In this document: positions 1-19,444 of the stretch, piece by piece
How the letters are laid out: every line of letters begins with the position of its first letter
Numbering within the stretch: position 1 is the first letter of the stretch
Source of the DNA: Piscicola geometra
Lineage: Eukaryota; Annelida; Clitellata; Hirudinida; Piscicolidae
NCBI GenBank assembly: GCA_943735955.1
Contig: OX030968.1
Coordinates: 2,576,843 to 2,640,842 of the forward strand
Length of the DNA: 64,000 nt
Direction of reading: 5' to 3'
Position numbers and translations under genes: made by a program
Notes under the pieces: model-generated
The model's input: only the letters and a program-made list of their open reading frames with translations
What the model was told of the DNA's origin: nothing
The model's database searches: none

Positions 1-429
1 TTTCGGGACGGGAACGGGAACGGGAATCGAAATTCAAATCGGGAACGGGAAAAGACGGGAACGGGAATCAACTTTTAATTCGGGAACGGGAAAAACGGGA
101 ATAACAGTTATTGGGTTTGGATTCTTTAACAATGTTTTTTCAGCAAACTTCTAAGTATGGAAATCTTTATTACATCGATACTCCTTACTTGAAATAAGTA
201 TTAAATGCAATAGAAATGTATAACGAAGCCACCCTTGCCAATGTCAAAATCTCCAACACTACATTTGAAGTTGTTATGGTGAGTCCAAAGATTAGGGAGA
301 TTAGAACAAATGGGTGATGATGAAAACTTTTCAGATGAAATCAAAATGGTCAGTTATATTATTTTAATTTTATAAATTAATACTTTGAATTTGAATGATT
401 AATTTCCAAATGATTGCTCAGTTGATCAT

Positions 430-530
430 TTCGACAAAAGAAAAGATGCCATTGATCTCATTCATATGACAGCATGTCTGTTGCATCCCCAGTTTGAAAG
501 AATAATAGGAAAAAAGTTTTGGATAGAAAA
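430..530 (+). pseudogene. Decayed upstream piece of hAT transposase
   Basis: A short frame here reads like transposase (residues KRKDAIDLIHMTACLLHPQF, then a stop at the end of this stretch). The same segment recurs in the other two copies of the element, each with its own substitutions and stops. It is separated from the C-terminal piece by an AT-rich stretch ending in a splice-acceptor-like TTTGCAG at 708-714, so the original transposase gene probably had introns. It is not functional as it stands. Confidence 0.5.
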
Positions 531-716
531 GAAATAAATACCAAGACTTTCATTAGAGAAAATTTAATTCTATTTTGTACAGCCAGACCAAGCTGCAGTG
601 CCGTTGAGAAAAAAAAAGATGGTTATTTAGACCTATTATGTTTGTTTTTATAACGTAAAAATAATAATAAAATTATTATACTATCAAATTATACGAATGA
701 TTTTATATTTGCAGTT

Positions 717-1088
717 GTGGAGAATAAGAATGTTGTCAAAAAACATATTTCTAACATTATTGAAGAATTAATAATAATAAACGAAGAAAAAAATTCAGAA
801 GAGGATGAATTGAACAAATATTCACAATTACGTCACAAAAAAATTGAAGATTATAAAGATGTTTTATTTTATTGGAGTAAAATGAGCAATTTTAAAATAC
901 TACAAAATGTAGCCAAAATTTTGTTTAGAATATCTGCAAGTTATATTCCCTGTGAACGGAATTTTTCAGTATGTGGTCGTTTAACTTCAGACCCAAAATC
1001 ATCTCATTTGAAAGCTGAAACTCTTAACGGTTTAACCCGTGTGAAAAGCAATAAAGACTTGATTGAATTAGTCAAAAACAGTTACTAA
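717..1088 (+). pseudogene. hAT transposase C-terminal dimerisation domain (fragment)
   Basis: A 123-codon open frame whose end matches the hAT C-terminal dimerisation region: an aromatic YWSKM motif near residues 51-55, then L-x-x-VAKILF-R-I-SASYIPCERNFSVCG (about 61-87, described piecewise), then a RLTSD...LNGL...V tail. In hAT proteins this region forms the dimer and supplies one acidic catalytic residue. There is no ATG at the start; the frame opens at GTG directly after a TTTGCAG acceptor-like site, so it is a terminal exon of a dead or non-autonomous copy. The copies at 13015-13374 (frameshifted) and 54985-55356 (open) are homologous. Confidence 0.8.
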
Positions 1089-1484
1089 CTTCAATACTTT
1101 CATTTCAATAAATATTTGAAATTTAAATCGTGTTTTTTTAATTTTTTTAAAAGAAATGTTCTCTGACTTTCAAATAATAAATTTTAATAAATGTTAGAAC
1201 TAGCAAGTTTGGGACCAGTGAAAACGATAGCGAAAATCAATGAATAAATAAAAGTTTCGGGAACGGGTCGGAACCGGGAATCGAGTAGCGGGAACGGGAC
1301 GGGACGGGAATCAAAATTCTGATGTCCCATCGGGAACGGGACGGGACGGGAAAACAAATTTCGGGAACGGGACGGGACGGGAATGAAAATTTTGATGTCC
1401 CATCGGGAACGGGTCGGGACGGGAAAACAAATTTCGGGAACGGGACGGGACCGGGAATGAAAAGTCGTCCATGTCCGACCTCTA

Positions 1485-1714
1485 GTTGTAGCTTAACTGC
1501 GTTCGAAGAAAGCAGACTGCATGTGTGTAAAATGCTGATTTACTTTGCTGATTTCTTCTTAAAATTGAATTTTTTTAAATAAATATATAAACCTAACCCT
1601 AACCTTAACCCTAAATTGACGTTTTTTTGTAATAAAAAAAGTAAGTCTGCATTGAAAATCAGCATTTAACACATTTGCAGTCTGCTTTCTTCGTATGCAG
1701 TTTACCTACAACCT
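1485..1714. mobile_element. Foldback/MITE-like element with about 60-bp inverted arms
   Basis: The left arm (about 1485-1547) and right arm (about 1652-1713) are imperfect inverted repeats of each other, sharing for example CGAAGAAAGCAGACTGCA and AAATGCTGATTT. The loop of roughly 105 bp is AT-rich and contains a telomere-like CCTAACCCTAACCTTAACCC stretch. There is no coding capacity. The left arm starts immediately after the right terminus of the neighbouring hAT copy, so the two insertions touch or are nested. Confidence 0.6.
1592..1614 (+). repeat. Interstitial telomere-like repeat
   Basis: Four near-perfect copies of CCTAA(C) (complement of TTAGGG) lie in the loop of the foldback element. 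TTAGGG is the telomere repeat of most animals other than many arthropods and nematodes, so this weakly supports a non-arthropod host. Confidence 0.6.
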
Positions 1715-1998
1715 AGTTTGTACATTCATCGCGTTTGTTAGTTACTACTTTGTATAGCACTTACTTTTCGATGCTGTTACTTTGTATAGCGCGCTTTTTA
1801 TTCATATAGCGAGAAATATATTTATTTAATTGTTTATCGCACATTCGTTCGAATTGCAATTCAATTCCGTGTTGAATGCTGTTGGTTTTGTTGGAGTTAC
1901 AATACAGTTTAGTTGTGGTTTTATATCTATTTGTTATTATTTGCTGTTATAACAATAATCTAAGTAGCAGTAGTTATAGTATAAGAAGAGGAGGAGGA

Positions 1999-3189
<1,191 letters not shown>

Positions 3190-3300
3190 GTTAAAGTTGG
3201 TAGTATTATTATTGTTCTTTGTAATTGTTTATGATTGCAGGAAGTTTTTCCAGTTGGGATGGAGTCATGAGAGGATATGCTGGTGGATATACAAGTGACG

Positions 3301-3648
<348 letters not shown>

Positions 3649-3865
3649 CGTTTGAAAAAGTTCTTAAAGCTGACAGATTCCAGCAGAAACGACTTAGTTG
3701 TGACAATCAGTCAAGGTGCAACTTTTATTTTTTTTAACATTTAAACTAAATAATCTTCTAAAACAAAGGCAATTTTTAATATCAAAATTCACGGTTAAAA
3801 GTTAAAATCTTCAAATTCTGGAAAGAAAACTCAGTAAAACTTTTAAAGCATTCAATCCACCACAG

Positions 3866-4731
3866 ATGCTTGTATCATGGGCAGTGACGGCGGCCTTGCT
3901 GGTCTGCTGTGTGCTTGGGTGGAAGCAAGCGGATGCTGACCACTCCATGGAGGGCATCTCAAGGGAAGAAGGTTTGAGAAATATTTAAAATATATAATTG
4001 TAAAATGTGATAAATATAAATATAATTAGAATATTTTATTATGTCGTGAAAATGTTACCGTTAGTTTTTACTGAAGACTCTAGGCTTTTTCCATGACACT
4101 TTTTGTTAGTGTTAATTGTTTTCAATTGATTTGAACCCCGTCAAAGTTATAACTATATTGGTTTAAAAATGGTCCGCTGTATTGTTTATTATCTAAATTA
4201 TTGAAACTAAAAATTATAAAAAATAGAATAAAAGCAATAATAAAATTGCCGAGTGGTGGGGGGGGGTGGATTTTACCATTTTCACTAACCCACCCCATCT
4301 TCTCCCACACAGACTACCTCAGAGGTCGCCTCATCATGAAAAGAATCTTGCGATCGCTCGAAGAAAAGAAAAGAAATTTGCGTGTGCCGAGGGAAGATAA
4401 GAAACGTAACCTAGACGAAGATCTGGATAGTTTAAAGTGTGAGGTGTATTACTTCCCGTGGCCTAACAACCACATATTCTGTTGCCAGAAGAACGATTTG
4501 TGCGAGTGTCCCAGACCAATGGGTGTGTGTGCAACTCCGGAGGACTTGGAAGAAGCCGCTAATGGTGGTGGAAAGGATGCTGGTGAAGAAGAAGATGAAG
4601 AAGTTGAGAAGGGATGTGACTGGGATAAAGAAATTGAAGATTGTGACTATGATGATTTGTTTAGAGATGATGGTGATGCTTGTAGGAGGAAAAGGTGTCT
4701 CAGAATGCTGCGAAAAAGAGCCATTATCTGA
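3866..4731 (+). CDS. Unrecognised secreted cysteine-rich, dibasic-rich protein (2 exons)
   Basis: Exons 3866-3971 and 4313-4731, joined phase 1 through an AAG|GTTTG donor and a CACACAG acceptor; 174 residues. The ATG at 3866 begins a clear signal peptide: a hydrophobic run AALLVCCVLGW at about residues 9-19 and a likely cut after the Ala-rich QADA near residue 24. The rest is extracellular in character: several dibasic sites (KKR, KKR, RRKR), ten cysteines after the signal (single, CC, CxC, then singles, the last pair CRRKRC), and an acidic EEEDEE stretch. It resembles a small secreted factor or prohormone precursor, but I do not recognise a family. An acceptor-like CCACAG directly precedes the ATG, so a 5'UTR exon may lie upstream. 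An AATAAA signal follows at 4924. The next gene starts 365 bp downstream on the same strand. Confidence 0.6.
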
Positions 4732-4923
4732 ATGGGTATTTCGTCAATGAAATTGATTCAGTACTTTCACATTTATAAGGAATCAATTAATGCTTTCAAT
4801 GCATTAATTCTTTAGAATTCCTATGATTCATTTATATAAAAATTTACTCCTAAAAATTATTATTTAAAAACTTTAAAATTTTAAATTACCTTTACTTATT
4901 ATTTTGTTTAATTTTATGTGCAA

Positions 4924-4929
4924 AATAAA
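4924..4929 (+). terminator. Polyadenylation signal for the secreted-protein gene
   Basis: AATAAA lies 193 bp after the stop codon, in AT-rich sequence between two same-strand genes. Confidence 0.5.
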
Positions 4930-5095
4930 TACTGAAAATTTTAAAAAGTTTGATTTAACTCTGGTAAAAAGTGAACATAATTTTACGTATATAAGGTGAA
5001 CATGATTTTACGTATATAAGGTGATTGCTCTCGCCATAAGAGATATTTAACCGGATTCAACCGGTGTTATGTGTTATTTTATTTAAAAATCTATC

Positions 5096-6915
5096 ATGAT
5101 TAAAATAAAATATCTAGTCAGAAAGTTATCATACGTTAACACAAAAATCTTCACACTTTTTGCACTCTCTTTTTTGGCTTTGTATTATTTCTACTTCAAT
5201 TTTTGTGATTCGTTTTACGGAAATCAGGTTTTCCAGAGCAATTTAGGCAATATTAATTTCAAGAATTTGTTGTTTTCTGCCGAAGAAAATGGTGGAATCA
5301 AGTTGCAAACGAACTCACACAATATGCCATCTACTTTTCATCTTCTTCTTGGTCATTTCAATATTCTGGGTAAAACCCCCCATCCTATTCAAGTCATCAA
5401 AAATGAAAAGTAAGTTTATTAAATAATTGTAAGACAACCATTATAGATATTTTTAATAGGTTATAGTGTTATTTCAATTATACAACTCTATGTATTTTAG
5501 AATTAAAGAAATACCGTTTTACTTTTCCAGGCTGGAAATCACGTACCCAAACCTTCTCAAACTGACTATAACACAGCAGCATCTGGCATCCTACCACGGC
5601 TCATTAAAGCACCCCCCTGACATCTCTCCCACCACTGAATGCTACAACATCCACTGGCTGAATCTTGGAGGGGTCACAGAATTCCGAGATTTCATCTTTC
5701 TCGGAGGGGCTTACTGGTTCGGTGGTGCTTCAATGATGGATTCTTTCTGGCCAATGAATTCTCGCAAACATGATCTCGAGGCATTTGTCACAGGTGACTC
5801 ATTTAAGAAAAATTATGGAGGTATTCAGGAAAGGTTTTGGTTGTCCTCTTCTGGTGTGGGGATTTACGTCAACTACCACATTCCACTCTTCGTCGACATC
5901 AACAAACACTTCTCCAACTACCTTCTCCTCGAATCCCACTACAGTGTGCCTTACTCCAACTCCCTGGACCGTGCCCTCAGCCTTAACTACACCATCTGCT
6001 TCGCGCCATCACCGAGACAAATGTTTTCAACTGCTTCTAGGAACTTCTGGAACATTCCGTCTTTCACTCCATCGCCTCGTCTTTTCCAGTACCCTTCTTG
6101 GTCAACGTGGGCTTCATTTAAGTGGGAGATCAGCTCGGAGGTGATCCTGCAATACGCTCAAAACATCCGCCAAATGGGATCACCAGCCAACCACTTGGTG
6201 ATCGACGATGGCTGGATGAAACACTACGGCGATTTCAAATTCTCATCAGCTTCCTTCCCTCATCCCGCCGAAGTAATCAAGTCCCTCAAGCAAGATAACT
6301 TCACCGTATCTCTCTGGCTCCATCCCTTCTCCAACTTCTACTCCTCATCTTTCTGGAAAACCGACACTGATGGCTATTCCTACTGGGTTCATTACGCTTT
6401 CAAGTGGCTGCCATCACTGCTCCTCTGGTGGAACGGCCTTGGGGCCGCATTGGATCTGACGAACGAACTGACCATCGAGTGGTTTGTGGGCGAGTTGAAG
6501 GGCCTCGTCGCTCGATACGACGTCGACTCGTTCAAATTCGACGCGGGCGAGACCACTTGGCTGCCGCACTTCCGCACCTTCAAAATCCCACTCGACAACC
6601 CCAACGACTACACCCGCTCACTGGCGCGTATCGCCGAGTTGCTAGACACGGGCACACACATGCAAGAAATCCGCTCGTCCGTCTCGTCGCAACACCTTCC
6701 CACTTTCGTGCGTTTAATCGATAAGGAGTCGTCGTGGTCCGAAGTGAACGGACTAAGGTCCCTTATTCCCCAGGCGTTGACCGTTGGCATTATAGGCTAT
6801 CCATTCGTCCTACCCGATATGATAGGCGGCAATGCTTACTATTGGATATTCATCCACGCTACAAGATTGCCTGACCGGGAGCTATATCTCCGTTGGATCC
6901 AGGTGATGGGGGTGG

Positions 6916-6949
<34 letters not shown>

Positions 6950-8447
6950 AGTAATGATAATAGTGATGATGATAGTAATAGTTATGATAATGATGATGGA
7001 AATCATAATAATAATAATGAAGATGACGTCATGATAATGATGTATAAAAAAAATTTCTAGAAAAATTAATATTCAGTAGTTAGAGTATGAGCTCGAAATG
7101 ATAGGATATAGTATTTTAAATGGCTCAACCATATGCTACAATGTAGCATTGCTACATCCTTCAGCCATCACTCATTAAGACAACATATTTTTGAAAGGCT
7201 CTGTTTCTTGTCTCTTCACTCATTTATTACTCATTCGTTTACACATCCGTCTATCTATCGGCTCATCTACATAGATGTTCAAACACGCAATTATCCACTT
7301 ACTAATTGAATGCTTCACTATTTATCCTTCAATGTCAGTTCATCCAACCCACTTGTCACTTTCATTATCCCACCCACCATCATGCCACAATCCAAACCAC
7401 ACTCACTCAAAACTATCCAACCCATCCCAAACCACACCATCCCAAACCACACCATCCCAAACCACACCATCCCAAACCACACCATCCCAAACCACACCAT
7501 CCCAAACCACACCATCCCAAACCACACCATCCCAAACCACACCATTCCAAACCACATCATCCCAAACCAAACCATCACAAACCACACCATCCCAAACCAC
7601 ACCCACCCATCCACGCCAATCCAACCAGGTATCAGCTCTGATGCCCGCCATGCAATTCTCAATCGGTCCTTGGATGTACGATGAGGAAGTGGTCGCCATT
7701 GCCTCCAAAATGGTGGCGCTACATCATTTCTTCTCCGCCTATATCCTCTCACTAGCGCAACAGGCCAGCCTTGACGGCTCTCCCATCATCAGGCCATTGT
7801 GGTGGCGGGAAGAAGAGTGGCTTTATGGCGGTGGTGGGGGTAGGGAGGTTGATGTGAGGGTGGATGATGGTGGTTTGGGTGGTGGATGGGTGGGAGAGAA
7901 AAGAGGTGTTAGGGGTGATGATAATGAGGGTTTAAATGCGGGTGGGGGTGATGATAATGATGGTTTAAATGGGGATGGGGGTGACGATGGATGGATGGAA
8001 GAGAAACAAAAAGCCAGAGGTGCGTTGTACTGGTGTGAGAGTGAGTTCATGCTGGGGGATGAGGTGTTGGTCGCACCTGTCCTGCACCCAAACTCCCTGA
8101 AAAGGTGGGTGGTTTTCCCGTCCGGGGTGTGGGTGAGGGGCGGGTGGGAGGAGGGGATGGAGAGGAAGATGTACGGAGACAAGCAGGCGCTTAGAGAGAC
8201 AAACAAGCGTGAGGGTGGGAATACCGATTTAAAAACAAATCATTTAATTGCAAATGACACTGAAAAAGTGAGGAAAGGAATGAAGAGAGATGGGGTGGAA
8301 AGGAGGGTGGTGGAAGAGAGATTTCACGGTGGGGTGTACAGGGGTGGTTATGAGGGAGGGAGGGTGTATTATGGCTACAATTGGTATGAGGTGGATGTTG
8401 CCATAGACGAGTTGGCCTATTTCATTAAAGTCGCCGATGAGTTATGA
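5096..8447 (+). CDS. MYORG: GH31-family glycosidase, MYORG-like (3 exons)
   Basis: Exons 5096-5409, 5531-6902 and 7629-8447; phases 2 and 0; 834 residues. The N-terminus is a type II signal anchor (hydrophobic residues about 18-36), so the catalytic part should face the ER/Golgi lumen, as in vertebrate MYORG, a retaining alpha-galactosidase. The (beta/alpha)8 domain shows VIDDGWM, LWLHPF, DSFKFDAGE with nucleophile Asp about 442, and RLIDKESSW with probable acid/base Asp about 502, then IGYPFVLPDMIGG and MPAMQFSI..W. The C-terminal half has PIIRPLWW and DEVLVAPVL, which are usual in GH31. Unusual features: a Gly/Asp-rich insert of about 70 residues after RPLWW and another lengthened loop before the end, both from repeat-like GGTGAT DNA. 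Intron 2 holds a GAT repeat and a 15-bp minisatellite. Family assignment is firm; the substrate is inferred. Confidence 0.88.
6914..7000 (+). repeat. (GAT/ATG)n in GH31 intron 2
   Basis: GATGATGAT trinucleotides starting about 12 bases after the exon 2 donor (CAG|GTGATG) and degenerating into GATAAT/AGTAAT variants. Confidence 0.85.
7430..7612 (+). repeat. 15-bp minisatellite in GH31 intron 2
   Basis: About a dozen copies of CATCCCAAACCACAC end just before the exon 3 acceptor (CCAACCAG at 7621-7628), so this C-rich array stands in for the polypyrimidine tract. Confidence 0.95.
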
Positions 8448-9057
8448 AAGATTCATCGTAAAACTATTCGACTCTGCTATTTGATTTGTTTAGTCAGTAT
8501 TCTCATTTGGTCCGTATTCAATCTATTATTTAAATAAGTTTTTAAGGCATTAATTAAAAGAATTACAATATTATAAGTTATTAAAATATTCTTTTTAATA
8601 TTATTCTGTCTGTCTATGACGCACTATTGCGAGATGTTATTACAAAGTTACATTTCATTACAAAGTTACATTTCATTACAAAGTTACATTTCATTAAAAA
8701 TTCCTTGTTATTACAAAGTTACCTTGTATTACAAAGTTTCCTTGTATTATGAAGTTACATTTTATTACAATCATTCTGTAGGTCATTTGATTGTTTACCC
8801 AATAATCAGATTTCCGACCTTTAAATATTGACACAATCATTATCACCATCACCATCATCGTCGTCATCATCATCAAGTTATATTAATTATCTACACCATC
8901 ACTCTTATAAAACCATTAATTGATTTTAAATGGTGTGTTAACATCATTTTTTTCACTATTATCATCATCATCACCATCACTATTATCATCACAATCATTA
9001 CTATCATCAATGGCGTTAGCAAAAATACTTCATAATACCAGCAAAAATGATGGTGGG
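8448..9057. other. 3' flank of the GH31 gene, no gene seen
   Basis: AT-rich sequence with a short 18-bp tandem repeat (8641-8765) and ATC-rich stretches (8837-9010). I see no open frame with splice-site support. Confidence 0.6.
8641..8765 (+). repeat. 18-bp tandem repeat
   Basis: Degenerate copies of ATTACAAAGTTACATTTC; the later units are diverged (ACCTTG, TTCCTTG). Confidence 0.85.
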
Positions 9058-9060
9058 GAG

Positions 9061-9300
9061 CGGGGATGGCTTAGATGGTAGACGTCGGACTTGCAACTTA
9101 AAGGTCGCCTGTTCGAATCCCTGATAGGCAACCGTGAACTATCATATACCTAGTGTATATGATGCGGTGTTTGCGACGTATGCATTGAAAGATGTGTACG
9201 TCGTGTGGAGTGGCGCCTTGGCGCATAAGGACCATGGTTCTCAGAACCATTGTAACATGGCCTGCGTCTGTCAGGCTGTGAACGATATAGACTTGAAAAA
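9061..9300 (+). mobile_element. tRNA-derived SINE-like repeat
   Basis: The head (about 9062-9131) looks like a tRNA gene: an A box TGGCTTAGATGG and a B box TGTTCGAATCC at tRNA-like spacing. There is no convincing acceptor-stem pairing. The body (about 9132-9290) is unrelated to tRNA and contains the palindrome CATATACCTAGTGTATATG and the inverted pair GGTTCTCAGAACC, ending in a short A-rich tail. Head, body and A-rich tail is the usual SINE layout. Only one copy of this body is visible in the window. Confidence 0.5.
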
Positions 9301-10937
9301 AATTAAGTCTGTACTCATTTCATTTCTTTTCTTCAGTAATCAAGTTCACTTAATTAAATGTTTAATGAATTTGATTTTTTTGTTTGATTCATCTAGTTGA
9401 TTTATTTATTTTTTTTTGCGTCTTTTCGACATTTTTAGCTTAATGAATACAATTTGATCCTATTTTGCTTTGATCCACCTATATATTTATTTTAATTGTT
9501 TATATTATTTAATCGTTTTAAATTTGATCTTATTTTGCTTTGATTCATCTTTATTTTTTTTATATATTTTTAATAATCCTTTAAAAAAGATATAAAAAAG
9601 TTAATTATAAAAAAAGGTTTTATTTTTCTTCAATCGACCTATTTATTATTTTATGTTTTTTAATAATTTTCGTATTTAAAATCAGATAAAAAAGTTACTT
9701 ATTTTGACTATTTTTGATTGCTTCAAAGCCTATCGTGTGGGTTATTTCGTCGAAACTACGTTTAACTTGTTTCGCCATTATTTGTATAATTTCAATAATA
9801 ATAATTTATTCATTTAATCATTAATCTTCTTCATATTTTTATTATTACAATTATTGTTACTCATATATTTATAAATTTAATTATTCTTATTTCTAGTAAA
9901 TCATTATTATTAATACCACACAGTTTATTCATAGAATTAATAAATAATATAATTCATTAACCCATTAAATAATTGAGTTCATCGGTAAACAGACATTTAT
10001 CTTTAATTGATTTTATTTAATTTTTATTTAAAAAATCGAATTTACGCTGCCCTCTGTATATTTTAAAAGTCGTGTACTTTGGAATAACATGCAATTGTTT
10101 CATTCAATTCAATTCAACACGATACAATTTATTGCTCATTAAACTTTCCTATGCAACCTTAGGTGTGTCTCTGTGTGCGTATGTTCAAATGTCTGTCTAC
10201 TTGTGTCTGTTACACATTGTGTGTATTATTGTCTATTGTTGTGTGTCATTGTCTATATTTGTGTGTCTGTGTATATGTATTTCCACTATTGCTTGCCTAT
10301 AACGTTACTAACCATTACAAATACTAGAATATTTCATCACCTACAAAGAACAGAAAATAATCGTTGGCAAATACATTTTTACATTTCATTATCTATCGTT
10401 AAGTACTTGGTTTTTTCAAAAATGTAGCCGTATGCTAGATTTTTTCCATATTCTTGGCCATATATCTTGAAACACTGCTTCTAATTTAGCAATTTTTATC
10501 CTAGATCTTGGGCTTTATTTTCTTCATATTTTATTGATATGAAAACTGATAACTGGAAACAACAGTGGATATGTTTTTAATGATTAATTTAAAATGTGAT
10601 TTTTATCGATTTTCGAGTACTTTGATAAAATATTTAAAATATGTTATAAAAAATATTTAAAGAATGAATTATATATTAAAGCTATCCAGTTGTAAACTTA
10701 GTTTTCCCTATTTTTGCAATAAATTTTTTAAAAAAATTATTTGATGTTTTTTCGAAAAGTTTATCTTCAAATAAAATTAAATACTAAATCGTTCATCACT
10801 GATTAAAGCTTACTTTTAAGCCATTCAAATTTTCGGGGTTTTAGAATATATAAAAACAAAATAAAATACATAATCATTAATTAAGTAAAAAAAATATATA
10901 ATTTAATCTAAATTCAAAATCTCAAAGAAAAATTGAC
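9301..10937. other. AT-rich intergenic region upstream of EEFSEC
   Basis: About 1.6 kb of very AT-rich DNA with no supported exon, tandem array or RNA gene. The EEFSEC promoter must lie within or near its right end, but I can see no defined core element. Confidence 0.6.
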
Positions 10938-18122
<7,185 letters not shown>

Positions 18123-18287
18123 ATTCTTAGAATAATTTAAAGAATTTCTTTTTGAGAGAATTTAAACACTAATTGAAGTCGGTGATCACTTAGCAGATAA
18201 ATATTATGGTGGCTTTGACTTTTTCCATTTAAAAAATTTATTTTACTCAAAATACCTTTCAAAAATAATTATTCTGTAATCAATTTC

Positions 18288-18293
18288 AATAAA
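18288..18293 (+). terminator. Polyadenylation signal for EEFSEC
   Basis: AATAAA lies 166 bp after the EEFSEC stop and about 170 bp before the stop codon of the convergent TATDN1 gene. Confidence 0.5.
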
Positions 18294-18463
18294 GGCATAG
18301 TATTCAAAATTATAATATTTAATTATTCATAATAATATATAAATAATTATTCTTTAAAATAATATATGGAGTTATTAAATTAATAAATTTAATAATTGAA
18401 TTTAAAAATAATAGAATTAAAATAATGAGAAATATATATTAAATCTTTATGAATGCAGCCGCC

Positions 18464-19246
18464 TTAAATGGATAGAGGGAGTTTGAAGAGGGTGGTGGTG
18501 TTGTGGTGGATTTGTGTGGCGACCTTCGACAGCTCTTCACCCCGAACTGCAGCTATTACTTCGACCACTTGTCTGTGTCATTGTGGTCGTGGTGGTAGTG
18601 GTCGTTATGATGATAGTAGAGCTGAAAATAAATACATTTTGTTCTTCCGATTAATCAGTTATCTACCCACATTTGCCATCCATTCCACCCCATTCCGTCT
18701 AAATTGACCAAAACCCAATCTATTCTAACCCAAATCAACCACCCCACCCCAATCCACCATCACTTCTACACCAATCCACTTCAACCCGACCCCAATCCAC
18801 ACCACCAACCTCACATTAGCCGGCTCATTCCTACCTTTAACCAAACTTTCCTCGTTCCACTTTTCCTTCTTGACACTGGTCAGGTGGGTGCTTATGTGCG
18901 CGAAACTGGCATGAGAGTTTTTCATTTCACACCAGGGGGCGTCTGCGTTAATTATAAAAATAATAGAAAAAGAAGAAAAAAATCTACAAATATTGATGAT
19001 ACTGTAACTTGTGTCAGTTGATTTTGACGAGGTGTTAGGTGGAAAGCGATACCACTACAGGAATACAACAACACTAACACACACATACAAACACACACCC
19101 ACACATACAAATACAAACACACATACAAATACACACACACACACATACAAACACACCCGTTTCCACAAGGATTTTATCAAGAGGAAGGTTCTTGACCACT
19201 TCTAAGCTCTCAGGCGTCCTCAAGGAGCTGGTCATGATAGTAGTCT

Positions 19247-19292
<46 letters not shown>

Positions 19293-19366
19293 GCGACTAC
19301 TACTACTACTACTAATACTACTACTACTACTTCTATTACTGTTACTTCTACTACTACTACTACTAT

Positions 19367-19444
<78 letters not shown>

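Larger units (their letters stand above)
1..1484 (+). mobile_element. hAT-like DNA transposon, copy 1 (left end outside window)
   Basis: Right-hand part of a DNA transposon that recurs at 12177-13693 and 54662-56179. The right end carries many GGGAACGGGAC-type subterminal repeats (1255-1460) and finishes with GTCCGACCTCTA at 1473-1484, the inverted terminal repeat seen in the two complete copies. Inside is a decayed transposase whose best preserved piece is at 717-1088. The left terminus lies before base 1, so the target duplication cannot be checked. The family call rests on the hAT-type C-terminal region, the 12-bp inverted repeat and the 8-bp target duplications of the sister copies. Confidence 0.8.
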
